Shown here: one piece after another, positions 48,105 through 57,498 of the stretch
Numbering within the stretch: the stretch's first letter is position 1
How the letters are laid out: each line of letters begins with the position of its first letter
Assembly (NCBI RefSeq): GCF_001006805.1
Contig: NZ_LN811357.1
Coordinates: forward strand, 225,539 to 289,538
DNA: 64,000 nucleotides
Reading direction: 5' to 3'
Origin: Microvirga massiliensis
GTDB taxonomy: Bacteria; Pseudomonadota; Alphaproteobacteria; Rhizobiales; Beijerinckiaceae
Notes under the pieces: generated by a model
Told to the model about the DNA's origin: nothing
Database searches by the model: none
The model's input: the letters and a program-made list of their open reading frames with translations, nothing else
Made by a program: the position numbers and the translations under genes

Positions 48105-51077
48105 TCAAGCGGCGCGAAATGTCGCGACAGTCGCGAGGGTCGTCCGGCAGGCCGCGCGAGTCTCCGCGAGACAGGCGCGCCAGTCTTCCCTCGCCTGGCA
48201 GGCCTCCTCGAGCCTCCTGCACCGCCTGGAGAGTTCCCCGAAGCCGAGCATTCCGCTGACCGAGACGAGCGCATGCGCCGCACGGGCGAGTTCCTCGACA
48301 TCGTCTTTCAGGAGGTCCTCATCCATGGCGCTTTCCAGCTGGTTTCGGAACATCTCCAGTAAGCACGCGACCGACTCGGCGCCCACGGTCCTGCGCAGTT
48401 CGACCAGAACCTGGTCGTCCACCAGGAACGAGCTATCTGCATGGGCGCTCGTCTGAAGTGCTACCCATTGCTCGATCGTGGCGAGAAGCTCACGCCGGTT
48501 GAACGGCTTGCCGATATGGGCATCCATGCCGGCCTCGTGGAACGCCTGCACCTGCTGCGGCAGGACATTGGCCGTCATGGCGACGATCGGAACGTTGCAC
48601 CGCGGATACGGCAAGGCCCTGATCGTACGCGTCGCACTGATCCCGTCCATCACCGGCATCTGGATGTCCATCAGCACGAGATCGAAGGTTTCCTGCTGCA
48701 CGAGCGCGACGGCGGCTGCGCCATCCTGGGCAACGGACACCGCATGACCGGCCTTTTCGAGGACCGCGCAGGCGATCTCCCGATTGATCTCGTTATCTTC
48801 GACGAGGAGGACTCGGCACCCCGTGCTCCGCCCCTCGTTTCGATCGATCGTCAACGGATCCGCATCTGTCACTTCCGCTTCGACGAGAACAACTTCGATC
48901 CAGAAGGTCGAACCGCGGCCGACCTCGCTTTCGAACCCGATCACTCCACCCATCAATTCCGCGAGGCGCTTGGAGATGGCGAGGCCGAGCCCCGCGCCAC
49001 CGAACTCGCGGCGGATCGAGCCGTCGACCTGGCTGAACCGCTCGAACAGCGTATCGGCATGGTCGGCGGGAATTCCAATTCCTGTATCCACCACCGAGAA
49101 CCGGAGAATGTGCCGCCCGGCTTCGACTGCGGGCTGCGCGACGACAGTGACCCGCACCTCCCCGATCGCAGTGAACTTCACGCCATTGTTGAGCAGATTG
49201 AGCAGGATTTGGCGGAGTCGATTCTCGTCGCCAAGCAAGGCGAGCGGCAAGTCTCTTGGCAGGTCGAGGACAACCTGAAGCCCCTTGTTCTCTGCGAGCC
49301 CTCGGATGATCGCCACAGCATCCTCGGCGACGCGTCGTGGCGAGAAGCTGTGCATCTCGAGAGCGATCCTGCCGGCCTCGATGCGAGAGAAATCGAGCAC
49401 GTCGTCAACGACCGTGAGGAGCGCCGTGCCGGCCGTCTGGATGCGTTCCGTGCTCCGGCGCTGATCGGGCGTGAGGCTTGCATCATCGAGCAGCAATTCC
49501 GCATGGCCGAGCATGCCGTTCAAGGGCGTGCGCAGCTCGTGGCTCATATTGGCCAGGAACTCGGACTTGGCCTTGGCAGCCGCCTCGGCCCGCGACTTCG
49601 CTTCGATGAGGGCTTCCGTTTGGGCCCGAATCTGCTCCTCGGCCTGCTTGCGCACGCTGATGTCGCGGATGATCACGCTTGCCGTGATATCATCGCCATC
49701 GTTCCAGACGGAGATCGTCAGCTCCACCGGGAAAGTGCGCCCGTCGCGGTGACGCGCTACGAGTTCCTGCGGCGGCACCGGCCTGCGAGGAGCATCGCCG
49801 GTGGATGCAGCGTCGATGCCGCGTTCGAGGGCTCCATCCAGGTCCTCCTGCACGAGGGCATAAACAGGATGCCCGAGCGCTTCCTCGCGGGAATAGCCGA
49901 ACAACGTCTCAGCAGCTTTGTTCCAGAAGGTGATCCGCCCGAATCCATCACAGCACACGATCGCATCGGACGTCGTTGCAGCAATCTGGACAGACATTTC
50001 CTCTACCGACGCGAGGCGGCGCAACTCGCGATGCGCTCGAAGATCACGAAGACTCACGAAGGTCTTCGTGCCCTGGGCGTATCGAATCGACTTCGTGACG
50101 ACTTCGACGGGGATATCCTCGCCACGTGCCGTCCGGAGGACGGTTTCACGGCTGTCTCCGGTGGGCAGCACATCGCCAGTCGTCCAGTCCGGCAGCAGAA
50201 TGCGCAAGGGTGACCCGATGAGCCGTGCATGATCACCATGCAATGCGCCAAGGCTGCAGTTCACATCCCTGATCACTTCGCCCTCGCAGACCGCAATCCC
50301 CTCCACCATCGCATCGACGATCGTCTTGAGTCGCTCGATCTCGCGTGAAGCCTGTTCGAAGCGACGCTCCTCCCCAGCGGCGCTGGCGAGGCCGAGAATC
50401 AGGAGCCCCAGGGTACCGCTCGCGATGGCAAGGGCGAGTTGGCTTCGCTCGGTGGCGCCGCCGCTCACGAGCGATGGGGCATCGGAGGGAACTCTGAATG
50501 CCGCGAGGCCGGTGAAATGAAGGATGAGGACGGCGGTGGTGAGAAAACCGACGGCGGCGAAGTGAGAGGCCGGGTTCGGGGATTCCATTCCGAGCCGCAG
50601 CGCCAGGGCGACGAGGCTGACTCCGGCTGCAATGGACACGAGCAGGTAGAGTTGGTTCCAGGCAAGCACGCCTTGCCCGAAATTCGCGGCGAGGCCGAGA
50701 TAGTGCATCGCGACGACGCCGATCCCGAACACGAGCCCGGCTCCGAAGGAGCGCTGTGAAGACGCCCCCGGGCTCCGGATCAGCCAAGCGAGCCAGGCGG
50801 AGCAGACGACGACGATCAGCGCGACCAGGGTTCCGGTCGGCGCGAGATTGACGGGTGTGCCCGGCCGGTAGGCCAGCATCGAGACGAAGTGGGTCGTCCA
50901 CACGCCGATGCCGGCGGCGGTCGCCGCGCCGGCACGCCATAGGGCGGGCTTCGGCGAAAGCGGGCTGCGGCGGTGAAGCCGAAAGGCCGTATAGCTTGCG
51001 AAGAAGCAGATGGCGGCGGCCAGGACGACCAGCCAGACATCGTGCTGCCCTGCGGTGGCTTGAAGGTTTCGAACCAT
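48105..51077 (-). CDS. MHYT - PAS - PAS hybrid histidine kinase with receiver and Hpt domains
   Basis: 990 residues. Residues ~10-235 hold seven TM helices with MHYT-type motifs (GVWTTHFVSMLAY, GVVAMHYLGLAANF, VLILHFTGLAAF), proposed to bind copper and sense oxygen, CO or NO. Two PAS-like regions follow (~255-360, 375-495: IVCCDGFGRITFWNKAAETL). Then come H-box LANMSHELRTPLNGMLGHAE (His ~525), N-box LLNNGVKFTAIGEV, G-boxes VVDTGIGIP and GGAGLGLAISKRL. The receiver has CRVLLVEDNEINRE with phospho-Asp in VLMDIQMPVMDG and Lys in IGKPF. The C-terminal Hpt domain has ARAAHALVSVSGMLGFGEL. It is a complete phosphorelay in one chain; the partner is unknown. No stress promoter found. Confidence 0.9.
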   Translation of the reverse strand: MVRNLQATAGQHDVWLVVLAAAICFFASYTAFRLHRRSPLSPKPALWRAGAATAAGIGVWTTHFVSMLAYRPGTPVNLAPTGTLVALIVVVCSAWLAWLIRSPGASSQRSFGAGLVFGIGVVAMHYLGLAANFGQGVLAWNQLYLLVSIAAGVSLVALALRLGMESPNPASHFAAVGFLTTAVLILHFTGLAAFRVPSDAPSLVSGGATERSQLALAIASGTLGLLILGLASAAGEERRFEQASREIERLKTIVDAMVEGIAVCEGEVIRDVNCSLGALHGDHARLIGSPLRILLPDWTTGDVLPTGDSRETVLRTARGEDIPVEVVTKSIRYAQGTKTFVSLRDLRAHRELRRLASVEEMSVQIAATTSDAIVCCDGFGRITFWNKAAETLFGYSREEALGHPVYALVQEDLDGALERGIDAASTGDAPRRPVPPQELVARHRDGRTFPVELTISVWNDGDDITASVIIRDISVRKQAEEQIRAQTEALIEAKSRAEAAAKAKSEFLANMSHELRTPLNGMLGHAELLLDDASLTPDQRRSTERIQTAGTALLTVVDDVLDFSRIEAGRIALEMHSFSPRRVAEDAVAIIRGLAENKGLQVVLDLPRDLPLALLGDENRLRQILLNLLNNGVKFTAIGEVRVTVVAQPAVEAGRHILRFSVVDTGIGIPADHADTLFERFSQVDGSIRREFGGAGLGLAISKRLAELMGGVIGFESEVGRGSTFWIEVVLVEAEVTDADPLTIDRNEGRSTGCRVLLVEDNEINREIACAVLEKAGHAVSVAQDGAAAVALVQQETFDLVLMDIQMPVMDGISATRTIRALPYPRCNVPIVAMTANVLPQQVQAFHEAGMDAHIGKPFNRRELLATIEQWVALQTSAHADSSFLVDDQVLVELRRTVGAESVACLLEMFRNQLESAMDEDLLKDDVEELARAAHALVSVSGMLGFGELSRRCRRLEEACQAREDWRACLAETRAACRTTLATVATFRAA

Positions 51078-51352
51078 GGATGCCTCGGAACTGAGGCAGT
51101 TTCACATGGCCCTGTTAAGAGCCGGTTCCGCAAAAACATGACAGGAGACGGTTGCGGTTTGACATCTCGTCAACCACTCCGCAGTGCCCTTGCATCCGTC
51201 GGGTCGACAAGGCGCAGGGTGCCGCGCTCGGCGGATATCGTCGTCCCCCGCTCGGGCCCGGCGGTCTGCCGGCCACGTCCGGAGTTCGCACGAAGGCAGC
51301 GCGGCGGTCGCGATACTGCGCTGCTGCTGATGTCTGGTGTGGCGCGCTGGCC

Positions 51353-51628
51353 TCAGGCGCTGGCCTTGACCTTCGCCACGGCCTGGTTCGGGATCTCGAC
51401 TTCGATCTCGAGAGTCGAGAGCGCATCGCCCCGATCCATGCGAATCTGCACCTGTTCCTTGTCGACGGCCACGTGCTTTGCGATGACCGCGAGGATCTCC
51501 TCCTGCAGGAGGGAGACGAGCTCCGGCTTCCCGCCGAGGACGCCCCGCTCGTGAGCGAGCAGGATCTGGAGGCGCTCGCGTGCGACAGGCGCCGAGTTCT
51601 TCCGCTGGAAAAAATTCAGAATGTTCAT
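51353..51628 (-). CDS. minE: Cell-division topological factor MinE
   Basis: 91 residues. The anti-MinCD region is ~1-30 (MNILNFFQRKNSAPVARERL, QILLAHERG) and the topological-specificity dimer domain ~35-90 (LVSLLQEEILAVIAKHVAVD, LSTLEIEVEIPNQAV). It stimulates MinD ATPase and drives pole-to-pole oscillation. It starts ATG 51626-51628, overlapping minD by ATGA. Last gene of minCDE. Confidence 0.97.
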   Translation of the reverse strand: MNILNFFQRKNSAPVARERLQILLAHERGVLGGKPELVSLLQEEILAVIAKHVAVDKEQVQIRMDRGDALSTLEIEVEIPNQAVAKVKASA

Positions 51629-52440
51629 GCAGCCCTCCGGCCGAAGAATTTCCCGAAGAGGCCCCGCCTGTCGCTGGGAATCGTGACCTGGAGCGTCTCG
51701 CCCTTCAGGCGGCGCGCGGCTTCCGCATAGGCGCGCGCAGGTGCGCTGGCCGGGCTGTTCACGGTCACCGGTGCGCCGACGTTTGAGGCTTTCAGGACCT
51801 CTTCGCTCTCCGGGATGATGCCGATGAGCGGGATGGAGAGGATCTCCAGGACGTCGTCGACCTTCAGCATCTCGCCACGGCCTGCGCGACCGGCGTCGTA
51901 GCGCGTCAGGAGAAGGTGCTTGTCCATCTTCTCGCCGCGCTCGGCCTTCTGGGTCTTCGAGTCGAGGAGGCCGATGATGCGGTCGGAATCGCGCACGGAT
52001 GACACTTCGGGATTCGTCACCACGACCGCCACATCCGCATGGCGCATGGCCAGTTGGGCGCCGCGCTCGATCCCGGCCGGGCTGTCGCAGATGATCCAGT
52101 CGAACCGGTCGCGCAAATCGTTGAGCACACGCTCGACACCGGCTTCGGTCAGCGCATCCTTGTCGCGCGTCTGCGAGGCGGGCAGCAGCGACAGGTTGTC
52201 GAGCCGCTTGTCGCGGATCAATGCCTGCGGGAGCTTCGCATCGCCCTGGACGACGTTGATGAGATCGTAAACGACGCGACGCTCCGCGCCCATGACGAGA
52301 TCGAGATTGCGCAGGCCAACGTCAAAATCGACGACGACGACTTTCTCTCCGCCCTGTGCCAGGGCTGCACCGAGCGCGGCCGTCGACGTGGTCTTGCCGA
52401 CGCCGCCCTTGCCCGATGTGACGACCAACACTTTGGCCAT
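51625..52440 (-). CDS. minD: Septum-site-determining ATPase MinD
   Basis: 271 residues. Deviant Walker A VVTSGKGGVGKTTSTAALG at ~6-20, switch I DFDVGLRNLDLVMG, switch II IICDSPAGIERGA, and a C-terminal amphipathic membrane-targeting helix GLFGKFFGRRAA. It recruits MinC to the membrane. It lies 21 bp after minC and overlaps minE. Confidence 0.98.
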   Translation of the reverse strand: MAKVLVVTSGKGGVGKTTSTAALGAALAQGGEKVVVVDFDVGLRNLDLVMGAERRVVYDLINVVQGDAKLPQALIRDKRLDNLSLLPASQTRDKDALTEAGVERVLNDLRDRFDWIICDSPAGIERGAQLAMRHADVAVVVTNPEVSSVRDSDRIIGLLDSKTQKAERGEKMDKHLLLTRYDAGRAGRGEMLKVDDVLEILSIPLIGIIPESEEVLKASNVGAPVTVNSPASAPARAYAEAARRLKGETLQVTIPSDRRGLFGKFFGRRAA

Positions 52441-52461
52441 TTTCTTCCCCTCTTCCTTCTT

Positions 52462-53295
52462 TCAGTCCAGGGCTTCAACGATGATGCTGTCGCCGCGCAG
52501 GGCGATCTGCACGGGCTGTCCGCGATAACGCGGGTCGAGGTCGTCGGCAGCCCTGTAGAGGCCATCGATCGCGATGAGTTCCGCCTCGAACCGGCGGCAG
52601 AAGATGCGAGCCCGTCCGTGACCGGTGGCGCCCGCGATGGCGCGTCCCCGCAATGCGCCATAAATGTGGACCGAACCGCCTGCGATGACCTCCGCGCCCG
52701 AGGCGACGGACCCGAGCACGATCACGTCCCCTTCCGGATGCATGACCGACTGGCCTGAGCGAACGGACCCTTCGATGAGAAGGGAGGGCCCCGGCTGGGG
52801 AGCCGGCATGGCGGTCGGAATGGGATCGGAGGAGGCCGACTTCTCGGGGTCCGGCGCCGATACCGGCTGTTCGGCTTTGGGCGCTTCAGGGGCAGGCTCC
52901 TCGGGAATGACGCCCGCAGCCCGGTCCGCCGCCTTCGAGGCGGCCCGATAACCATGCGTTGCAGGCGGCTCCACCATGGGGCCTGGGCGACCGCCGCTAA
53001 TCGGCGGCGGGAGGCCGAACCCGAGCTGGGACGGATCTGCACCCTCGATGCCGATGATCCGAATCTCGAACTTCGAGAGGTCGGCGATCAGCGCCATCAG
53101 CTCGTCCTTCACGAGCTGGACTCCGGACACGTCGAGAATGATGGCGCGGCCGGAGAAGAAGCCGGGCGAGCGCTCGGCAACTCCGGCGAGGTCGGCAAGC
53201 CAGGCGTCGAGCGGCGATTCCGGCGCAATGACGAGGGCCATGAAGGAGCGGCCGCGGAATCGGAGAGTGGGGCGGGGTTTTACGGCGATGGTCAC
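52462..53295 (-). CDS. minC: Septum-site-determining protein MinC
   Basis: 277 residues from GTG 53293-53295. MinC_N ~8-95 (TLRFRGRSFMALVIAPESP, FFSGRAIILDVSGVQL). A long Pro/Glu/Ala linker (~100-175, EEPAPEAPKAEQPVSAPDP) leads to the beta-helical MinC_C ~175-275 (GSVRSGQSVMHPEGDVIVLG, AEVIAGGSVHIYGALRGRAI, RIFCRRFEAELIAIDGLYRA). It inhibits FtsZ ring assembly away from midcell. The linker is longer than in E. coli MinC. Confidence 0.96.
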   Translation of the reverse strand: MTIAVKPRPTLRFRGRSFMALVIAPESPLDAWLADLAGVAERSPGFFSGRAIILDVSGVQLVKDELMALIADLSKFEIRIIGIEGADPSQLGFGLPPPISGGRPGPMVEPPATHGYRAASKAADRAAGVIPEEPAPEAPKAEQPVSAPDPEKSASSDPIPTAMPAPQPGPSLLIEGSVRSGQSVMHPEGDVIVLGSVASGAEVIAGGSVHIYGALRGRAIAGATGHGRARIFCRRFEAELIAIDGLYRAADDLDPRYRGQPVQIALRGDSIIVEALD

Positions 53296-53390
53296 GGGCG
53301 TGATCGATCCTGAAGATGTATCGATCTGGGACTACCATGGTTAATGCCCGGTTAATCCATGGCTCGCGTCTTCACTTCTCCAAAAGAAAT

Positions 53391-53407
53391 GGGCGCCAAG
53401 GGCGCCC
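53391..53407 (-). terminator. Intrinsic terminator
   Basis: On the minus strand GGGCGCC, loop CTT, GGCGCCC, followed by ATTTCTTTTGG. The 7-bp stem with a T-rich tail lies ~85 bp downstream of the 76-residue membrane protein gene at 53493-53723. Confidence 0.65.
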
Positions 53408-53492
53408 GGATGTCTCTTCGGGGCCTCGGGCCGGCAATGTGCTCGCGACCCGAGGGTGCTTCATCGACACGTCGATGGTTAGGAGATGAGGA

Positions 53493-53723
53493 TCAGGTGA
53501 TCACCACGCTGGCCGATTGTGTCGGTGCGGGCACCACATAGACCGTCTTCTCGCGCGGGGCCACGAGGAGCACGACGATGGCGAGAATGAGAAGACCGAA
53601 GAGGAGCGCCTCGGACCGCGTCGGCGCCTGCCGCCACCACGGGGCGTCACCCATCCCGGATATTGTGCGCTCCGGCAGGCAGTCCCGCGCCTGCTCGGTC
53701 GGTGTCGATCGGTTCTGTGCCAC
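53493..53723 (-). CDS. Small single-span membrane protein
   Basis: 76 residues from a GTG at 53721-53723. A polar N-terminus (AQNRSTPTEQARDCLPERT, with GMGDAPWWRQAPTRSE) is followed by one TM helix (~39-57, ALLFGLLILAIVVLLVA) and a short outer tail PREKTVYVVPAPTQSASVVI. No domain recognised. A terminator follows at 53391-53407, supporting a real transcription unit upstream of minC, though probably separate from it. Confidence 0.6.
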   Translation of the reverse strand: MAQNRSTPTEQARDCLPERTISGMGDAPWWRQAPTRSEALLFGLLILAIVVLLVAPREKTVYVVPAPTQSASVVIT

Positions 53724-53916
53724 GGCAGCCTGCCCTCGGCTTGGTTAAGACTTCGTTAAGTTTCTACGTCGGAAGGCGGAAGCACGCCAGCGGGAATTCA
53801 CCTTGAGGTTAATGCATGGCCCGGCGATCGGGTACATCATGCGGCCGTGACAAGTCTTCCTGATCATGGGATCGTTGTGCATTGCGTGATCGCCATTCTT
53901 TGTTCGGGAGCCATTC

Positions 53917-55677
53917 TTGATCTCGATCGGCGACCTTGATTCTCTCGCCGCCTGGCATGATGCCATCGAGGAAGGCTTCTGCGCGCTGGACCAGAACTGG
54001 CGCATCATCGCCGTCAACGACACTGCTCTCGCCCTCGTCGGGTTCAGCCGCGAAGCAGCTTACGACCGGATCCTTTGGGAGGTCATTCCGGGCTCGGCCG
54101 AAACCGAATATGGCGCCTTCCTCCGCCGCGCCATGGCGCAGGCGCAGCGTCTGAACTTCGAGGTGGAGAGCCGCCTCGATCCCGGGCGCTTCTATCGGGC
54201 CGTCGTGCTCCCCCTCGCGGCCGATGTCGGAATCGCCGTCGCGTTTTATGAGACCACCCGCGAGCGGGCGCTTGAGCGCAAACGCGCACGCGAGGTACGG
54301 GAGAACGAGATTCGTCTTCGCCTCGCGCTCGAAGCGACGCGGACCGGGATCTGGGATGTCGATATTCCGACCAGCACAATGACCCTGGACGAGCGCTGTC
54401 GCGAGTTGCTGGGCATCCGGGCGGAAGAGCGTCTCACCTACGAGGTGTTCCTGTCTCTGCTCCATCCGGCTGACCGCACTGCCGCCGTCGAAGGCATCGA
54501 GCGTGGGCTCGATCCCCACGGCACGGGCGAGATCCGGGCGGAATACCGCATCCTCATGCTGGAAACCTGGGAAGACCGGTGGGTCGCAGTCCAGGGCAAG
54601 GTCTACTTCGAGGCCGGGCAGCCCGTCCGCATCACCGGAACGCTGCGAGACATCACCCCGCGCAAGCAGACCGAAGAGGCGCTGAAAGCGCGTGAGCGCC
54701 AGCTCATGGAGGCACTTCAGGCGGCCTCCATGGCCGCATTCGAATATGACAATCGCCGCAACCGACTGACGAAGGGCCCGCGTCTCAACGAGATCTACGG
54801 GTTTCCGTCGGATCACGAGATTACCCTTTCGGATATGCAGGGCCGCTGTCACCCGGCCGACATCGAGCGCTTTTGCGAGATCTTCGCACCCGAATCGGCA
54901 GAGCCGGCGCAGAATTTCGAAGTCGAGTTTCGCCTGCTCCTCCCGGGGAACACGATACGATGGATGAGCAGCCGGGGAGAATATGTCCGCGATCCCCAGA
55001 GCCGTCTGGTCAAGACCCGCGGCATCGTGATGGACGTGACGGACCGCAAGCACGTGGAGGAGCGTCAGATTCTGCTGATGCACGAGCTGAATCACCGCGT
55101 GAAGAATACGCTCGCGACCGTTCAATCGGTCGTGAACCGGACGTTGCGCGGCGATGCCCGCACGGACGCCATGCGGCGCGACATCGAGCAGCGCCTCCTG
55201 GCGCTTTCGCGCGCTCATGATGTGCTCACGCGCGAGAATTGGGAGAGCGCGAGCCTGAACAGCCTCGTTGCCGAGGCCCTTCGCCCCTATCGGGAATCCG
55301 CGGACCGTCTAACGGCAAAGGGGCCGGAGCTGCGCCTCCCGCCTCAGGACGTGCTCGGCCTCTCGATGGCGCTGCACGAGCTCGCGACGAATGCCGCGAA
55401 ATACGGAGCATTGTCGGTTCCAGGAGGTTCCGTGGCGATCACCTGGACGATCGAGGCCGGCCCGCAGCCGAAACTCGTCCTCTGCTGGCGGGAGCAGAAC
55501 GGACCGCCTCCGACTCCACCGCAGCGGCAGGGTTTCGGAACACGGCTCATCGAACGCAGCCTCGCCCATGTGGAAGGTGCAAAGGTCACTCTTCGCTACC
55601 CGCGAGAGGGCGCCATTTGCCAATTCGAATTGCCGCTGCGCAGCGCGTCCCCGAATCCGAACACCCGCATGAGCTGA
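53917..55677 (+). CDS. Triple-PAS HWE-type sensor histidine kinase
   Basis: 586 residues, soluble. Three PAS regions: ~5-115 (AIEEGFCALDQNWRIIAVND), ~125-250 (RLALEATRTGIWDVDIPTST, ITGTLRDITPRKQTEEAL) and ~255-375 (ALQAASMAAFEYDNRRNRLT, TRGIVMDVTDRKHVEERQ). The HWE/HisKA_2 kinase follows: LMHELNHRVKNTLATVQSVV (phospho-His ~391), MALHELATNAAKYGALS N-box, LCWREQNGPP (WxE), RQGFGTRLIERSL. It starts with TTG 53917, which has GGGAG 7 nt upstream; no in-frame ATG lies before the first PAS. HWE kinases act in light, stress or PhyR pathways. Monocistronic; PAS ligands unknown. Confidence 0.9.
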   Translation: MISIGDLDSLAAWHDAIEEGFCALDQNWRIIAVNDTALALVGFSREAAYDRILWEVIPGSAETEYGAFLRRAMAQAQRLNFEVESRLDPGRFYRAVVLPLAADVGIAVAFYETTRERALERKRAREVRENEIRLRLALEATRTGIWDVDIPTSTMTLDERCRELLGIRAEERLTYEVFLSLLHPADRTAAVEGIERGLDPHGTGEIRAEYRILMLETWEDRWVAVQGKVYFEAGQPVRITGTLRDITPRKQTEEALKARERQLMEALQAASMAAFEYDNRRNRLTKGPRLNEIYGFPSDHEITLSDMQGRCHPADIERFCEIFAPESAEPAQNFEVEFRLLLPGNTIRWMSSRGEYVRDPQSRLVKTRGIVMDVTDRKHVEERQILLMHELNHRVKNTLATVQSVVNRTLRGDARTDAMRRDIEQRLLALSRAHDVLTRENWESASLNSLVAEALRPYRESADRLTAKGPELRLPPQDVLGLSMALHELATNAAKYGALSVPGGSVAITWTIEAGPQPKLVLCWREQNGPPPTPPQRQGFGTRLIERSLAHVEGAKVTLRYPREGAICQFELPLRSASPNPNTRMS

Positions 55678-55692
55678 TCCTGCACCGGCCCT

Positions 55693-56412
55693 CTACCAAT
55701 CGAGCACGATCAGGGATGCCCGCGTTCCGACGCTGAATCCGCCCATGGCATCGAAGATGAGCTTCATCGCCTGCTGAGATGGACCTCGATCGTCGCCTTG
55801 CTTGCGCTTGTTCTTCTCGCGTGGCGAAATGCATCCGATGAGCCAGCCGACATGGGGAGCTTCGTGGATCAGGATGCCGGCCTCCGCACCGGTCCCCTGT
55901 TGCTTGTAGCCGTGCCCGTGGACCTTCAGGCATTGGCCCTCCGGATTCAGCTTCATCGCGTATTTCTTGTCCAGTTCCGCAACGGCGGATGATCTTATCA
56001 TCGACAACTCGTAAGGCTCAGTCCTCGGCCTGGTCTGCATATAGAATCCCTTGCCGCTATCGGCCTTGAAGCGCTCCATCGTATCGAATTCGTATAGCTT
56101 CGTGACGGTGCCGCCGTCGGCCAGCGCCAGCTCGAGCGCTCTTTCGGCGAACGGAATGAGCGGGCAGGTCTGCTCGGATGAGCGAATGCCCATCGCGTCC
56201 ATAGCTCTCTGGATCGGTGCCGCCGCGGCCTGTGCAATCGGAACGATCGGCTGCAGAGCCGATGGAAGAGTGGGTGCAGTGCGGAACTTTGCCGATTTGA
56301 TCTGCGAACCCTGAAACACCGCCAAGCGGCCCCAGCGCCCACTCATTCCGCCGTATTTGAATTCGTCGAGCGGTGTGCGGGTGAGGATTAGTGTGACGTA
56401 CGACATGGCCAT
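55693..56412 (-). CDS. Uncharacterised protein, DUF5675-like
   Basis: 239 residues, no signal peptide. The central part has YEFDTMERFKADSGKGFYMQ, TRPRTEPYELSMIRSSAVAE, and a His/Cys block HGHGYKQQGTGAEAGILIHE, APHVGWLIGCISPR. The GILIHxxP...GCI pattern resembles DUF5675, an uncharacterised family related in layout to L,D-transpeptidase-like or phage-associated hydrolase folds; this is a tentative match by eye. The last 35 residues (QGDDRGPSQQAMKLIFDAMG) resemble no family I know. Convergent with the HWE kinase gene, 15 bp away. Confidence 0.55.
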   Translation of the reverse strand: MAMSYVTLILTRTPLDEFKYGGMSGRWGRLAVFQGSQIKSAKFRTAPTLPSALQPIVPIAQAAAAPIQRAMDAMGIRSSEQTCPLIPFAERALELALADGGTVTKLYEFDTMERFKADSGKGFYMQTRPRTEPYELSMIRSSAVAELDKKYAMKLNPEGQCLKVHGHGYKQQGTGAEAGILIHEAPHVGWLIGCISPREKNKRKQGDDRGPSQQAMKLIFDAMGGFSVGTRASLIVLDW

Positions 56413-56590
56413 CTCGCGCCTCGCGCGACGCAGCAGAACGCCTCCAAGCCCCAGGGCCTCACTTTAGTGTCGCCTGGCCCGATTTTCTGTGCGCCGGGGT
56501 ACAAGCGGAGGGAGCGGTTTGTTTGGAGTCATAACTTCTAACGTCGGCGCTGCTACCCTCCCCTTTTCTTGAGAGGCTAGCGCCGCCACC

Positions 56591-56781
56591 CCTCACCCGC
56601 CCTTCGGGGCGACCTCTCCCAGAAGGGACGCCGTGAGGACGGCGCAGCGCGCAGATCCCTTTTGGGTTCGTTCTGCCAAATTGGGGCGACCTCTCCCGTC
56701 GAGGGAGAGGTGAGGACGGCGCGGCCTGCACATCGCCTCGCCCCCGACGGGAGAGGTCGGACGCGAGGCGTCCGGGTGAGG
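56591..56781. repeat. Nested inverted-repeat element
   Basis: Outer arms CCTCACCC (56591-56598) and GGGTGAGG (56774-56781). Inner arms CCTCTCCCGTCG (56690-56701) and CGACGGGAGAGG (56745-56756), a perfect 12-bp pair; a local CCTCTCCC-GTCGA-GGGAGAGG hairpin also exists. GACCTCTCCC and GTGAGGACGGCGC each occur twice. Such CTCTCCC/GGGTGAGG repeats are dispersed in many alphaproteobacterial genomes. The 56413-56898 gap holds no gene. Confidence 0.7.
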
Positions 56782-56898
56782 CGGGAAATACTGCGGGTTC
56801 TTCTAAATGGTGCAGCAAAATGCACGCCTGCCTTCAACGCGCAATTGTTCGCAACAACACGCACATCGACAAACGCGCCATCACAGCCTCCGCAATCT

Positions 56899-57498
56899 CT
56901 ATGGCCGCCATTCTGCAGCGAGCATCTCGAGCGACTGTCGAAAGGTCCACGCATAGAAACTCGCCGCGTGTCTTCGTGCTGACGGCTCGCCGCCGCAGCC
57001 ACCCAAGCGCTCGGCTGTCTCCGTGAAGGTGAGCCCGTCGCCGAGCGTGAGAGCCAGGATGCGCTCCCCGAGCAATCCGATGATCGGCCTGACTTCGTCA
57101 CGCACGCGCACGGCCTGCGAGGCCCGGTCGAGCGCCGAGATGATGGCTTGGTCGCAGGAGACACCGGCATCGACACGAACGCCGTCGCGCCATGACGAGA
57201 GTGTGCGCAATCCGCTGGCGCGCTCGATGACCCGCTGGTAGGTGCGGCCCGTACGATAGGCCGCCTCACTCAGCCGCCCGCGACTGTATTCGTGCTCGAG
57301 AGGATCGGTGCGGGTGTTGATCGCTACTCTCCGGCGCCGTCGCGACACTGTCTCGTCCGGATCGTCGACCGCACCATGCCGGATCGTGATCTGACTCCCC
57401 CGGCGCCCCTCCTGCGGCAGCGGGTCGGAATATGGCGCGCTGCCGACCGCCTCGTAGCGTCCGAGCCTGAGGGAAGCGGGATCATGATTCTCAGCCAT
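56899..57498 (-). CDS. Unknown protein, possible helix-turn-helix C-terminus
   Basis: 199 residues from ATG 57496-57498, overlapping the upstream small gene by 8 bp. N-terminal ~1-60 is polar with an Arg cluster (DDPDETVSRRRRRVAINTRT). The middle is helical (LSEAAYRTGRTYQRVIERAS, CDQAIISALDRASQAVRVRD). The C-terminus GDGLTFTETAERLGGCGGEP, SARRHAASFYAWTFRQSLEM could be a helix-turn-helix. No family recognised with confidence; the layout resembles short phage- or plasmid-derived alphaproteobacterial proteins. It is cotranscribed with 57491-57655 under the tandem operators at 57681-57714, so an autorepressor role is possible. Confidence 0.6.
   Translation of the reverse strand: MAENHDPASLRLGRYEAVGSAPYSDPLPQEGRRGSQITIRHGAVDDPDETVSRRRRRVAINTRTDPLEHEYSRGRLSEAAYRTGRTYQRVIERASGLRTLSSWRDGVRVDAGVSCDQAIISALDRASQAVRVRDEVRPIIGLLGERILALTLGDGLTFTETAERLGGCGGEPSARRHAASFYAWTFRQSLEMLAAEWRP

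Noticed and set aside
48441-50213. 590-residue plus-strand frame
   Set aside because: Antisense to the MHYT hybrid kinase, which has complete HK, REC and Hpt motifs.
53809-55218. 469-residue minus-strand open frame
   Set aside because: Antisense to the triple-PAS HWE kinase, whose motifs are unambiguous.
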